A DNA stretch of 64,000 nucleotides from Doris montereyensis (Eukaryota > Mollusca > Gastropoda > Nudibranchia > Dorididae), in assembly GCA_037039925.1 (NCBI GenBank), contig JAXRKP010000015.1, forward strand, positions 417,501 through 481,500, written 5' to 3'. Numbering within the stretch: the first letter of the stretch is position 1; each line of letters opens with the position of its first letter. Position numbers and translations under genes: made by a program. This document shows positions 36,331 to 48,069 of the stretch, piece after piece. The notes below the pieces were generated by a model. The model had not been told where the DNA came from and did not search any database. It worked only from the letters and a program-made list of their open reading frames with translations.

Positions 36331-36924
36331 CTTGACTTGACTTACTTGACCTTGTACCCCAGGTGGGGCATAGGTCGCCAATGAGGTCTCTCCACTACAC
36401 TTTGTCCTGCGCTACCATCTTTGTCTCGTTCCAGGCAAGACCCAGTTGTCGAGCTTCCTGCAGGGTTGACCTCCTTGATGTTGTCTTTAGTCTTCCTCAA
36501 CCTCTCTTCCCTTGTGGATTTTATTTTAAGGCCTGACACGTTATGTTTTCTGATGATTTTCTAAAGGTGTGTCCAAGCCATCCCCATTTCCTTCTCTTAA
36601 TCTGTAATTCTATTGGTTCTTGATGTGTCTTTTCCCAAAGTTCTTCGTTTGTAGTTTTATCACACCATTTGATATGTAGGATTTGTCTCAGGCATCTGTT
36701 TTAGTGGTGCGCCATGTTTCACAGGCATACAAAAGGACTGATTTTATATTTGTGTTGAAAATATGGATTTTTGTTTTTAGGAAGGAGGTCTGTGAATTCC
36801 AAAATGGTCTTAGAATCCTAAATGCTGCTGTCGCCTTCCCAATTCTGGCGCTGATATCGTGGTCTGTCCCTCCTGTTTTGCTTACAACACTGCCCAAATA
36901 TACAAAGTGGCCGACATCTTCTAA

Positions 36925-37338
36925 TTACATTCCATCAAGTGCGATGTTATTATTATTCAAGTTATTGATTCTGAGAACTTTAGTTTTCCTTTTGTTTATA
37001 TTCATTCCCAGTTTCGCTGCTTCCTTGGCCATTCTGATTGTTTTTTCCTTGATATCATTATGTTGATGAGAGAGAAGTGCTACATCATCGGCAAAATCAA
37101 TATCTTTCAGTTGATGAGTCAGAGTCCATTTAATTCCTGTTCTGTGTCCTGTTGTTTTTTGACATGATCCTATCCATTGTATCAAGAAAAGGAACGGTGA
37201 TAACAGACATCCTTGCTTGACTCCAGTTGGTATATTGAAGGGTTCTGTGAGGGTTTTACATTGTATTGTGAATGACTTGGCATGTTGAAGAATCATATGT
37301 TGACTGTAGTAAACTAACAATTTTGGATGGGATTCCAT
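36925..37338 (-). pseudogene. Nested LINE: RT palm fragment
   Basis: A 137-residue open frame with IPTGVKQGCLLSPFLF, IKWTLTHQLKDIDFADDVAL and a thumb segment. It differs clearly from the copy A/B family. Confidence 0.8.
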
Positions 37339-37794
37339 GATATTTGAGTAGTTTCTACATTGTTGTACAGTCTACACTATCAAATGCTTTTTCCATATCG
37401 ATGAAGTTAATATAAAGTGGGGAATTCCTTTCGATTGATTGTTCAATTATGATACGTAAGGTGCATATTTGGATCTGTGCATGAACGGTCATGTCTGAAT
37501 CCTGGCTGTTCTTCTCTGAGACGTTTATCAATCTCCTTTTTCATCCTTTCTAATAAAATTCTATTGAAGATTTTTCCCGGTATGGATAAAGGGTAATACC
37601 TCGCCAGTTCTTGCAGTCTGAGCTAACTACACTCCCTCACTATCTACCAACTAAGCCATCCTTAGCTTATGAGTCCTGTCTACCCAATGTGTCCATATTA
37701 GTCTGACCTCTACCCTTTGACCTGTCCAGCTTGGGTGACCCTGCCAGGAGCTTAAGCTCCCCCTGGCATAGCTCTCTGAGTTGCTGAGTGAGGG

Positions 37795-38005
37795 AGCGTA
37801 GTTAGCTCAGTTGGTAGCAAGCTTTCTTTTCATGGCGAGGCGATGGGTGCCGATGCAGAGGTTACGGGTTCGATCCCATGGTGGCCAGGATTAGTTTCTG
37901 TCTATTCCTTGTGTTTGTCTCGTCTTTGTTCCTATGGGGCTTTCATATTATCTTGTGTCATTACATTAACTCCCAACATGCCCCTTGCCTCATTACTTGT
38001 CCATA
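37795..38005 (+). repeat. SINE family 1, best-preserved copy
   Basis: A-box TAGCTCAGTTGG (37803), extra arm CTTTCTTTTCATGGCGAGG, B-box GGGTTCGATCCC (37866), then GGTGGCCAGGATTAG and a tail with CCTATGGGGCTTTCATATTA. It is flanked by a 94-bp direct duplication (37667-37760 and 38131-38224). Confidence 0.8.
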
Positions 38006-38111
38006 CTGAGACCTAGTGGACTGCCTACCTTTCCCAAGACTTGGCGTTGTGTTTTTCCTCTTGGCATTTCTATAACGTTTTTATTTTATGGGAGTGGTCG
38101 TTAGCCCTTTG

Positions 38112-39041
38112 TCAAGAGGTTGCCATCCTGAGCTTATGAGTCCTGTCTACCCAATGTGTCCATATTTGTCTGACCTCTACCCTTCGACCTGTCCAGCTTT
38201 GGTGACCCTGCCAGGAGCTTAAGCTCACGCTGGCAAAGCTCTCTGGGTTGCTGAGGCATGCAAGCCACCACACCCCGACAAGGAATGGACGTTGTGGTGG
38301 TTTAGCCTCTATAGTTACTAGCATTGTTTTAACTCTCATTCCTCTTCTATTTAGTTCATTGTTCATCATATTGGTATTGGACTGATGGTCCCTTTCTGAT
38401 TTTCCAAACAGAACTGAATAATCGGCAAATGAAAGCATCAATACGTTTACTGGTTTGAGCTTCCACACACCTACATTCAATTTCTTCATTTTTGAGGATG
38501 CCTTTGCAACTGAATCAATAAATATGATAAACAAACGAGGACTTATGATACAATCCTGTCTTACTACTATATTTACATCAAATTCTGCAGATACATTTCC
38601 AGCTACTCTCACTGCACATGTTGGTTTATTGTAAAAAAATTTAATGGCTTCTATTAAATTTTGCTCTACATTGTGGACTTTTAAGGAATGCCAAAATTTA
38701 TCCCTTCTCACTGTGTCAAATGCCTTTTCTAAGTCAATAAAACACAGGTGCAAGTCAATGTTTCTCTCAAGGAATGTTTCTATTATTTGTCTAATAGTAA
38801 ATATGTGGTCTTGTACACTTCTTCCTGGTCTAAATCCACTCTGATGTTCTTCAATCTGATCCTCTACTCTTTTCCTTAGTCTCACTTCCAGTATCCTGGC
38901 ATACACTTTTCCTGGTATGTTAAGTAGTGATATCCCTCTATAGTTTGAGCATTCCATAGTTGATCCTTTCTTATGTATTGGTACTACTGTTCCCTTTTTC
39001 CAATCATCTGGCACCTGTTTGACTTCCATGCCTGTTGGCAT
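38112..39041 (-). pseudogene. RTE reverse transcriptase of copy F, running into the nested element
   Basis: A 309-residue open frame. The first 240 residues are RT. The rest reads out of RTE sequence across the nested-insertion junction, so the C-terminus is not native. The catalytic FADD is altered to FADY, which would inactivate the enzyme. Confidence 0.85.
38219..38382 (+). repeat. 164-bp direct repeat, left copy
   Basis: Starts TTAAGCTCACGCTGGCAAAG and is nearly identical (one visible difference) to 40269-40432. It covers the end of the nested LINE, the junction and the first bases of RTE copy F. Confidence 0.9.
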
Positions 39042-40267
39042 ATTGCATGTAGTAGTTTGCCTGCCTCTCTTCTTTGGTTGTTAATCATTTGTGGATAAAC
39101 TTGATCTGCTCCTGGGGCCTTTCCTTATAGCTGTTTGGATTTCTTCCATTAATATTTCTACATCTTCAGCTGTCTCCTCTGGATTACTTGCTACTCTTAC
39201 TAATTGATCTTTACTCCTTGTTCCATATGTTCTGGAGGGATTATGTAATGGTTGAAAATACTTTTCTCCACTTCTCCATGATTTCACTGTCTTCGTTCAT
39301 TATTTCTCCTCTGGCGTTCTTAATTTGTCGTATTGGGTATGCTTTAGTCTTTCTCATGCTCTTCATTGCTCCCCAGAACAGCTTTTGATTTCCTTGATAG
39401 CTTTTTTGAAGTCTTTGTCCAAACTCTTCCCATTGTTCTTGTTTTGGTTTCCTAACTTCCTCTTTGGCGATATTTCTTTTATTCACGTAATCTATCCTAT
39501 CCTCTGGTCTCTTTGTTTGCAAATATTTCTTCCAGTCATCCTTCTTTTCTTTGATCTTAGTTTTGACATTCTCATTCCACCATGCTGTTCTTTTCCTATC
39601 TCCTTTAATTTGTTTCCTACCACAGACCTCTTCAGTACAACTGGCAGTGTTTCTTTATACATCTGCCACTTTTCTTCTATTGTGCTTTCCTATATATCCA
39701 TCTGCCTTTCACTGATAAATCTTTTTATCCTAGATTGATATACCTGTTTTACTACTGGTGTATTTAGTTCCTCTATTTTGAGTTTAGTAGCTTTCTTCTC
39801 TTTCCTTTTCTGTTTGTTTTCTTCAGTCAGTAATCTCATTTTGGCAATCACTAAGTGATGATCGCTAAATATTTCTGCGCCTCTCTTTATTCTTACATCC
39901 AAAGTACAGCAAAAGGGAGCTGCTAACTATTATGTAGTCTATCATTGACTTTTCACACCTGTCTTCATTTACTCTCGTATATTTGTGGGTACCTTCATGA
40001 GGAAAAAAGGTGTTGGCTATTTTCATGTTATTCTTTAGACAAAAATGTATTGGTCTCTCTCCATTAATTTGGAGAAGTTGTTGTCTTTCCTTCTTTACCT
40101 ATTACTCCTCCTGATCTTTCTACATTGTTGTCTACTCTAGCATTTAAATCTCCTAAAACCATTAGTTCCTGTATGGATTTAAGATTCTCTGCAGCTATTT
40201 GTAAATCGTTTTTGAAGATACGTCTTCATTTGGTCCATGCGCTATTAATAATTTAATTTCTCTTCCT
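38315..40267 (-). mobile_element. RTE-clade LINE, copy F, 5' part
   Basis: On the minus strand it has the endonuclease end (40267 to about 39950), linker (39902-39241) and RT (39041-38400, with FIDLEKAFDTVRRDKFW and VVRQDC in place of GVRQGC). The active site reads FADYSVLFG, where the second catalytic Asp is Tyr. It is 5' truncated at 40267, where the 164-bp repeat begins. Confidence 0.85.
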
Positions 40268-40268
40268 T

Positions 40269-40432
40269 CTTAAGCTCACGCTGGCAAAGCTCTCTGGGTT
40301 GCTGAGGCATGCAAGCCACCACACCCCGACAAGGAATGGACGTTGTGGTGGTTTAGCCTCTATAGTTACTAGCATTGTTTTAACTCTCATTCCTCTTTTA
40401 TTTAGTTCATTGTTCATCATATTGGTATTGGA
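40269..40432 (+). repeat. 164-bp direct repeat, right copy
   Basis: Copy of 38219-38382 on the other side of RTE copy F. Confidence 0.9.
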
Positions 40433-40499
40433 CTCTTAGCCTTTATTCAGCCAAGACCCCTATGCAAGGCAGCATAATAATAAAATAATTTTATTATCT

Positions 40500-41890
40500 G
40501 CGATCTATCAGTGAAGGTAACTAATTTTCTTTTCTGGGGACTATCAGTGAAGGTAAATAGTTTTATTATCTGCGATCTATCAGTGAAGGTAACTAGTTTT
40601 CTTTTCTGGAGACTATCAGTGAAGGTAAATAATTTTATTATCTGCGATCTATCAGTGAAGGTAACTAGTTTTCTTTCTGTGATCTATCAGTGTCGATAAC
40701 TAGTTTACTTTTCTGAGATCTATCAGTGAAGGTAACTAGTTTTCTTTTCCGGGATCTATCAGTAAAGGTAACTAGTTTTCTTTCTGGGATCTATCAGTGA
40801 GGGTAACTATTTTTCTTTTCTGGGATCTATCAGTAAAGGTAACTTCTTTTCTGCGGACTATCAGTGAAGGTAAACTATTATTTGGGATCTATCAGTGAAG
40901 GTAACTAGTTTTCTTTCTGTGATCTATCAGTGAAGGTAACTAGTTTCCTTATCTGGGATGTGTCAAGGAAGGCAACTAGTTTACCTTTCTGAAATCTATC
41001 AGTGAACGTATCTAGTTTTCTTTTCTGGGATCTATCAGGGAAGGTAACTAATTTTCTTTTCTGGGATCTAGTTTTTTGTTGTTGATCTATGAGTGAAGGT
41101 AACTAGTTTGTTGTTTGGAATCTATCAGTTAAGGTAACTAGTTTTCTTGTCTGTGATTTATCAGTGAAGGTTACTAGTTTTCTTGTCTGTGATATATCAG
41201 TAAAGACAACTAGTTTACCTTTCTGAAATATATCAGTGAAGATAACTAGTTTTCTTTTCTGAAATATATCAGTGAAGATAACTAGTTTTCTTTTCTGGGA
41301 CCTATCAGTGAAGGTAACTAGTTTACCTTTCTGAAATTTATTTGTGAAGGTAACTAGTTTACCTTTCTGAAATTTATCAGTGAAGGTAACTAGTTTACCT
41401 TTCTGAAATTTATCAGTGAAGGTAACTAGTTTTTTTCTGGGATCTATCAGTGAAGGCAACTAGTTTACCTTTCTGAAATCTATCAGTGAAGGTAACTAGT
41501 TTTCTTTTCTGGGATCTATCAGTGAAGATAACTAGTTTTCTTTTTCGGAATCTATCAGGGAAGGTAACTAGTTTTCTTTTCTGGAATCTATCAGTGAAAG
41601 GAACTAGTTTTCTTTTCTGGAATCTATCAGCGAAGGTAAATAGTTTTCTTTTCTGGGGACTATCAGTGAAGGTAACTAGTTTTCTCTCTGGGGACTATCA
41701 GTGAAGGTAACTAGTTTTCTTTCTGGGGTCTGTCAGTGAAGGTAACTAGTTTTCTTTCTGAGATCTATTAGTGAAGTTGATTAATTTTCTATTCTAGGGT
41801 CTACCAGTGAATTAAACAGTTTTCCTTTCTGGGGTCCTTAAGTAAAGTTATGAAGTTTTCTATTTTAAAGGTCTACCAGTGATTAAATAG
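40500..41890 (+). repeat. About 36-bp minisatellite, about 38 copies
   Basis: Unit: GATCTATCAGTGAAGGTAAC followed by TAGTTTTCTTTTCTGG. It is homogeneous in the centre and decayed after about 41760. It lies in the intron between exons j and k and ends about 240 bp before exon k. Open frames in it on both strands are repeat artefacts. Confidence 0.95.
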
Positions 41891-42128
41891 CTTTATTTGA
41901 TTTCTGTTTCATTTATATACTCGTTGTTCAGTTTCATTTAGGTTTGACGTCTTTTTCATTTTGTAATTCATATGGAATGAATGAAATGTACCCAGTTTAA
42001 AGAATACCATCTCATGGAGTAATTTCCAATGTTTTCCAATTGTTTCGCAAACAGATGACCATTGCTCCCCTGGCCTTTTTTTTGTAGTAAACTTAGTATG
42101 TCATTATTGTCATATTGTATCATTTCAG

Positions 42129-42305
42129 ATCATAATGTTCAGAGAGAGATTCGTGAGAACACCTTGGTTTGTTCTCAACATTGTCATCATCATTTTAATT
42201 CCGCTTGATATCGTCAGTTTGCCCATTGTTTCCGGCAAAATTCTGTGGCATCCCTGTAAATTCGTCATCGTTTTCAGAGCTTTACGCGTAGTCCTGTTAT
42301 TGGAG
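42129..42305 (+). CDS. SLC9C1: SLC9C exon k: voltage-sensor helices S3 and S4
   Basis: Acceptor TTTCAG, donor GAG|GTAAAA, phases 0 and 0, 59 codons with no interruption. It encodes IIMFRERFVRTPWFVLNIVI, IILIPLDIVSLPIVSGKILW and HPCKFVIVFRALRVVLLLE. WFVLNIVIIILIPLDIVSLPI is a typical S3 with its acidic residue; CKFVIVFRALRVV is the S4 candidate. Only Lys-x5-Arg-x2-Arg is seen in S4, fewer charges than in strongly voltage-gated relatives. Confidence 0.88.
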
Positions 42306-42599
42306 GTAAAAATTATATTTCAGTCATTAAAACCTTACAAATGGCTACAATCGTTTGGCACGACTTAGAAATAATGGACAGTGTTGGGTTTTTTTTACAC
42401 AACCAAAAAATGGTATAGAAACAGACTGATGTGAATTATTTCATTTTCCTTTTGGGTTCATGCTTCATTTCTACATTCTCAGCCCCATGTCAAACTTTTA
42501 GATTTTGTGTAAGAAAGTTTCCTTCAAGAACAGTACTTTTAAAAAAAAAAAATTTTTTTTTTTTTTTTTTAATTTTTTTTATCCATGTATGGGAAAAGT

Positions 42600-42990
42600 G
42601 ATTTTGATCAATGGTAAACTTTATATTAGATTTTGTGCTTTGTAATTTCATTGTGTGGATATGAATAATTGCTCTTCGGGGATGATTAAAAGTATTTTGA
42701 ATTGAATTGAATCGAATTGAATTACAGCCCATAGAATCAAAGCTTATCCTAGTTTCTAGCATGTGACGCAAAATAAGTGATACCCCATTCACATTGCCAT
42801 CTTAGACAGGATGCTAGTCTGTTGTAGATTTTGCTACCCTGCAGATGCTGCTACTCATTTAAACTTGGGTCGGGTAGAAAAATATGTGGTAAGTGTCTAT
42901 CCCCAAGGAACATAATGTCTAAAAACTAGCATTGCTAAGACTTGAACCCAGGAGTTCATAATCCCGTCCCAAGGCAACATAACCACTTGG
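42600..42990. repeat. LINE 3' tail followed by SINE family 3
   Basis: 42600-42720 ends in a GAATTGAATTGAATCGAATT tail like that of copy D. 42722-42990 is a SINE family 3 copy reversed (CAGCCCATAGAATCAAAGC ... GACTTGAACCCAGGAG). Confidence 0.6.
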
Positions 42991-43680
42991 CTACCAACTT
43001 CACAAATTTTGTGTAGCTGAGCGTAATTTGATCAGCTATACTTTCCCCAAGTTATCAAATATAATCATTATCAAGGTGTTTATTTATGGGTTTGAGAAGA
43101 GTGAAGCAAACCACGCCCCCAGATTCATAGGTTTCTTACTTTTGACAGAACTTGCATGAAAAATTTCACTCTCCATATTTTTCTTTTTTAAATATCAAGA
43201 GCATCATCTCTTTACATGATTTTAATCCGTTTTTTTATTAGCCCATGTGAAAACAATATTATAAGGTTATGCTCAAGCACCTACCTGGCAATTGTTAACT
43301 CTTGCCACCCACTATTTCGAGTCAGAACCATGTCAATCTCCTAACTAGAGGTTTTCAAGAGAAATGAAGGTTGAGAAAAGATACTCTAGCTTCTACGTCT
43401 GGGATCAGTGCGATGGGAACTTTGTGGTACATTTGTAAAATCGATTACAGGTCCGGTTTGTCCAAAACACACCCCCCCTCCCCTAAGAAAAATAAAACAA
43501 CAACAAAACACTGTTTATTCTTAGTTATTCACAGGGAACAAAACAATGACTTACAATGTATAATATCCGCCCAACAGATAAATATCATTGTTACTAAAAA
43601 TATATCTTGCTTAATTATCTGTAATTCACTTGTCAATCTTCCATTTCTTTTCCCTTGCAAACTCCTTTAATTGTTCACAG

Positions 43681-43779
43681 CTAGTCGTCCTCTTCATCCA
43701 AAATCAACTGAACTCTGCCCTTTATGGTAAAGTCAGGATTGCTTGTGATATTGGCCGAGGATTTGTCCGAGCTCATGAG
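43681..43779 (+). CDS. SLC9C1: SLC9C exon l: end of the voltage sensor and start of the linker
   Basis: Acceptor TTCACAG, donor GAG|GTAATG, phases 0 and 0, 33 codons. It encodes LVVLFIQNQLNSALYGKVRI then ACDIGRGFVRAHE. The phrase YDIGKG/CDIGRGFV after the S4 helix is a marker of SLC9C proteins. The helical, amphipathic linker leads to the cyclic-nucleotide-binding domain. Confidence 0.87.
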
Positions 43780-44129
43780 GTAATGTTTGAACAATGAAAG
43801 TTTTTGTGTTGCGTAATGTGCAGATGTGTTTTGTATGGGTTTATTTGTGTTGGATTACATGTTTGTATCTTAGAGTGTGTGTTTACAAGTGTGTGTGTGC
43901 GTGTGTGAATTTGATTAAACAGTTTGTAATTTCATCATCATGAGAAATTTCCGTGCCTGGATCAAGGCCTTGCACATAATTTGGTCTTCGGTTGCTCTGA
44001 CGATCCTGTAACAATTGCTGTCACTGCTACAACTGGACTAATTTTATTCTGAGGAAAGTATGGATTCCCAGCCACACTTCCTCCCACTCTGATCTTTGCC
44101 GCTCCTACTTTTATGACCTGGTCAATATG

Positions 44130-44640
44130 TCAGAGGTACGAAAGGTTGTAGAGGTATGTTCTTGTTTGTTCTGATGATGGCAATACTTCATGTTGTTTAT
44201 TTCCATATTTAAACATCGTTGAGGGCTTAATTCTTTGTCACCCTGCACTTCTTTTCCTATTCATCTTTCCATTTTGTTATACGATCTTCTAAGCCAGCTT
44301 TTCTCATGACATGCCCAGCGAAATTTGCCTGTCTCTTCCTCATTTTACTGATGAGTGTTCTCTCCATGAATGTTTCTTTCTTTACACTTTCTCTTTGCTG
44401 TCTGTGGGGTTTTCATCATCCGTCTAAAACTCCATACTTCTGCAGCCTCCAGTAACTTCCTTTTTTATTCGTTCATTGTCCAGATCTCACAAGGGCACAA
44501 AGCAGAACAGGTTCTAGCATCATAGTATCATTTTGTTGAATGATGTCTTAGCTTGGTCTTTTCTTGCTTAAATCTTTGTCATGTATTATCCTGTTATGCA
44601 TATGAACGGTCTTCCTCATAACTGATATTATTTACACAGT
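44130..44640 (-). mobile_element. RTE-like LINE C-terminal remnant
   Basis: On the minus strand it reads KLLEAAEVWSFRRMMKTP, then in another frame RKRQANFAGHVMRKAGLE. These are the standard C-terminal motifs of endonuclease-RT LINEs (LEAAExWxxRRMLR, ...FxGHxMRxxxLE). Confidence 0.6.
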
Positions 44641-44882
44641 AGATGGCTGGTGTGGTGGATGCTACTAGTATAGACTACTTTCGCTCTTTCACAATATGTC
44701 CTTAATCTTGCTGTTTCCTCATCAGTCACCCTAACATCACTGCATATGGTGAAGAAGGTAGATTTTAATAAGACAAAAAGGAAGAAAGCAGGTATTCTTC
44801 TTTCTTTCTGTTTATTGCCTTTTTTTCTTTTTTTGTTTGATTAATCATTCTCATTTTAAGCTTTATCTACTATATAATTATA

Positions 44883-45219
<337 letters not shown>

Positions 45220-45236
45220 TGTCCTTTATTTCTCCT

Positions 45237-45276
<40 letters not shown>

Positions 45277-45694
45277 AAGAGATGTCCTTTATTTCTCCTT
45301 TCAAGAATTGTTTCATCAATTTGTGATATAGATCTCAAATCTGATCTAATGCGTCCGTTTATTGGTATCGGGCAGTTCAACAAAAGTGATAATAAATTTT
45401 GAGATCTCTTGAAAGAATTTTTATTTATTGATGCTTGATGAACTTTGTTGATGATAAAAATGTGTTTTTAATTACTGAGATCATTTTTTTTTCATTTATT
45501 TCCTAGTGAAATTTGTTTTGGTGGGGGATGTCAGTTCCACTTTTTATGTTTTTATTCATCTGATCTACAATCGATGAGCCTACACTTTTGTGTGGATATG
45601 GACTTTCTATCTCTATCTCTTTTTTTTTTTTCATCTAAACAAAACCCATATTAAGTATATTTTATTTTATCCAGTCTTAATCTCTCACTGACAG

Positions 45695-45797
45695 CATGCT
45701 TTAAGAATGATTGAAAACATCTCAGACCAGGAGAACATACAGGTTGCTATAAAACAAGCGTCAGAGGCTGCAAAGCTGGATATGCTGAGAGAACTGG
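45695..45797 (+). CDS. SLC9C1: SLC9C exon m: linker helix
   Basis: Acceptor TGACAG, donor G|GTGAGT, phases 0 in and 1 out. It encodes HALRMIENISDQENIQVAIK then QASEAAKLDMLRELG. It is a long amphipathic helix with an open frame and is in phase on both sides. Confidence 0.85.
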
Positions 45798-45831
45798 GTG
45801 AGTTTTGCTTGGGAGTAAAGTAAGTTAACTA

Positions 45832-46062
45832 AAGTTCCTTCAAGGCCGTTACGGCCCATAGAGCAGGAGCTTATCCCAGTTTCAATAATGTGAAACGGAA
45901 CAGATGATAATAATCATCTCCTGGACAGGACGCGAGTCTGATGCAGGATTTTACCCCCAGCTAGTGCTTGTACCCATTTACACCTAGGTTGAGTGGGTGA
46001 AAATGCGTGCAAAGTGCATTTTCAAGGAACACAACGTCATACTTAACTTTGCTAGGAATTGA
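45832..46062 (-). repeat. SINE family 3 (tRNA-derived)
   Basis: TTCCTTCAAGGCCGTTACGG ... GACAGGACGCGAGTCTG ... GGAATTGATGAACCCG. It lies 35 bp after exon m. Confidence 0.75.
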
Positions 46063-46481
46063 TGAACCCGCAAGCGGATGGCAGATGATTATTAATCCTC
46101 AAATGTGGTATGCAATACCGAAATTTGTGCCCTCTTGTTTTGAATGCTGTTGTCATGGGTATCAATCAATCAGTTGGTATATCGCTTGTAGTTTTGAATA
46201 GCATGGTAGCTTTTGCTTTCTTTCTTTGTTCTTTTAATGTTGGCCATTTTATTTCTTCCATTATCTTTGATACACTGCTGGTAGTAAGTGGTAGTGAGAT
46301 AATCTCCGACAACAAAACGTGTTGCTTTTCACCCAAACTGCTCATGCACGTTTGAATATCGGGCAGATTAATGTTTTGTCTAAGTCTCGTCTGATGACAT
46401 CTTTTCCCCCTCATTGGTCATTGCGCTGTACCAGAAACTAAAACTGTTTTCAGTTTGTTAATTTGTTTTTTTTTATCAAAG

Positions 46482-46630
46482 GTATCCTTCAAGGCAGTCA
46501 TCATAGCATAGCCATTGAGGTGAAAACGTGTCATGCGATTCGGGCCTTGTTCAACGTCATGAGGGAAGGGATGAAAAAACTGATGGAAGATGGAGGTGTC
46601 GATGAGACAGAAGGAAAATGCTTTATTGAG
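46482..46630 (+). CDS. SLC9C1: SLC9C exon n: linker
   Basis: Acceptor TCAAAG, donor GAG|GTATGA, phases 1 in and 0 out. It encodes ILQGSHHSIAIEVKTCHAIR, ALFNVMREGMKKLMEDGGVD and ETEGKCFIE. The pattern of a helix, Ala-Ile-Arg-x-x-(L/F)N and a short acidic turn is seen between the voltage sensor and the CNBD in this family. Confidence 0.85.
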
Positions 46631-46794
46631 GTATGAACTCATGACTGCATTTTTGCATCAGCAGCTACACGGTACCTTTTGTGGTGAAAAGTCAAACAGG
46701 GATGCAAGGAAGCATGTCGAAAGTGATAAGTAAGAACAGGAAACAAGCATTAAAACCCCGTAGGAAAAATGCGAGACAAATACATTAAAGATAG

Positions 46795-46882
46795 AAAGAA
46801 AATTTTGTCCGCACTGGGAATCGAACTCGGGTCACCTGGGCAGTAATCAGAATGCTCTTCTGACTGAGCCATGGGCGCCTCT
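46795..46882 (-). repeat. tRNA-like SINE head
   Basis: On the minus strand: GGCGCCCATGGCTCAGTCAG then B-box GAGTTCGATTCCC. Acceptor-stem ends do not pair well, and a SINE tail (AGACAAATACATT) follows, so it is a SINE rather than a tRNA gene. Confidence 0.6.
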
Positions 46883-47029
46883 TTGTTTATATAATCGACC
46901 TGATAGACAGACAGTTTTGACCTGCAAACCAGAGTTTTGATATGTTGTATGGCTAACAGAACCTAGTTAAGTAAAGTACACATACTCAAGAGGCGAGTCT
47001 ATGGTAACCAGTAGTTGTTAATAAGTAAT

Positions 47030-47330
47030 GTTTCTTCAAGGCCTTACGGCCCATAGAGCTGGAGTGTATCATTGTTTATATGCCATGAAGAGGATCTAGT
47101 GATAATAATGATCTCCTGAAAGGACGTTAGTCTGTCACGGGTTTTTACTCCCACGCCCATGTTGTTGTTGATACCATTTGCCCTGTAGGTCGAGTGAGGA
47201 AAATTTATGTTAAGTGTCTTTCTCAAGTAACACAACGTCAAACCTAGCATTGTTAGTATGTTAGGCTTCGATCCCAGGACCTCATGATCCCAAATCCAGC
47301 AGCCTAGCCACTAGACCACTAGTGTCACCC
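47030..47330 (-). repeat. SINE family 3 (tRNA-derived)
   Basis: TTCTTCAAGGCCTTACGGCC ... TTCGATCCCAGGACC ... GCCACTAGACCAC. The tRNA-like head is at the right end. Confidence 0.75.
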
Positions 47331-47434
47331 TGATCAGGAGAAGATCTTGATTTTTCTAGGCACATGGCATATTGTGGCAGTTTGTCATTGCTTTCATTTC
47401 AACGTTAACTTTACTTTTGTCAAGTCTGTGTAAG

Positions 47435-47552
47435 CCTAGCTACCCATTTTACTGCTGGGTCCACAGGAGGACCAGAAAAAGTTTGCCCGGTCTGGGGTCT
47501 GGTCTCTTGAGTGGTAGTCAGATGCTCTACCAACTGAGCTGCCGGTGCCTCT
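47435..47552 (-). repeat. SINE family 4 (tRNA-derived)
   Basis: Reversed copy of the 33343 unit: CTACCCATTTTACTGCTGGG ... CTACCAACTGAGCTGCCGG. Confidence 0.65.
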
Positions 47553-47589
47553 AATAGAGCATACAAATTAAATCAGATTTGATTTGATT

Positions 47590-47890
47590 TTACCAACATT
47601 TACAGCTAAAGTGATCTCTAAAGTATGATTTTTTTATTTCCCCCAAACTGTCCTATATACAGCCAAGGTGTCTTCAACGTGCTCAGAGTGGTGTGATATG
47701 CACATGGGACCTATTTATCGCCCGTCTCCGATGGGACTAGATATTGATTTGGCCACCTAGCTGGACCAGAGGTTTAGATTTTACCAGAGAAAAAAACCTC
47801 AAGAAAATTGTTCACACATCGAGACCTGAACCCTCGACCTTTGCATTGAGATGCTGTCACCTTGCCTCTGGACTACCCAGACCCCTGCAA
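47590..47890 (-). repeat. SINE family 2 (tRNA-derived)
   Basis: Contains CTATTTATCGCCCGTCTCCG and the reversed head CTTGCCTCTGGACTACCC. Confidence 0.7.
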
Positions 47891-48069
47891 GTTAAATCAA
47901 AGTTAACCGCAATATATGTAGATAGAAGTTGTTTAATTCTATTTGAAGATGTATGCTCTTTATAATAATATTATGATAGATGAGGTTCCTGTGACAATGT
48001 CCTTACTCAAATATCCTTTGGTGGCCACATGTTGCTACTTTTATGTTAACTGTTTTGTCCTGCTGTCAG

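Larger units (their letters stand above)
36331..38314 (-). mobile_element. Nested second-clade RTE-like LINE, internally deleted
   Basis: On the minus strand it has a 5' UTR (38314 to about 37620, interrupted by a SINE and by a 94-bp duplication), then RT (motifs QPGFRHDRSC at about 37500, GVKQGCLLSPFLF at about 37210 and FADDVALLS at about 37080), and a C-terminal part (SVLLYACETWRTTK at about 36700). The endonuclease is missing. It splits copy F; the flanking TTTAGCTTCCC and TTTAGCCTCTA words may be a target-site duplication. Confidence 0.75.
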
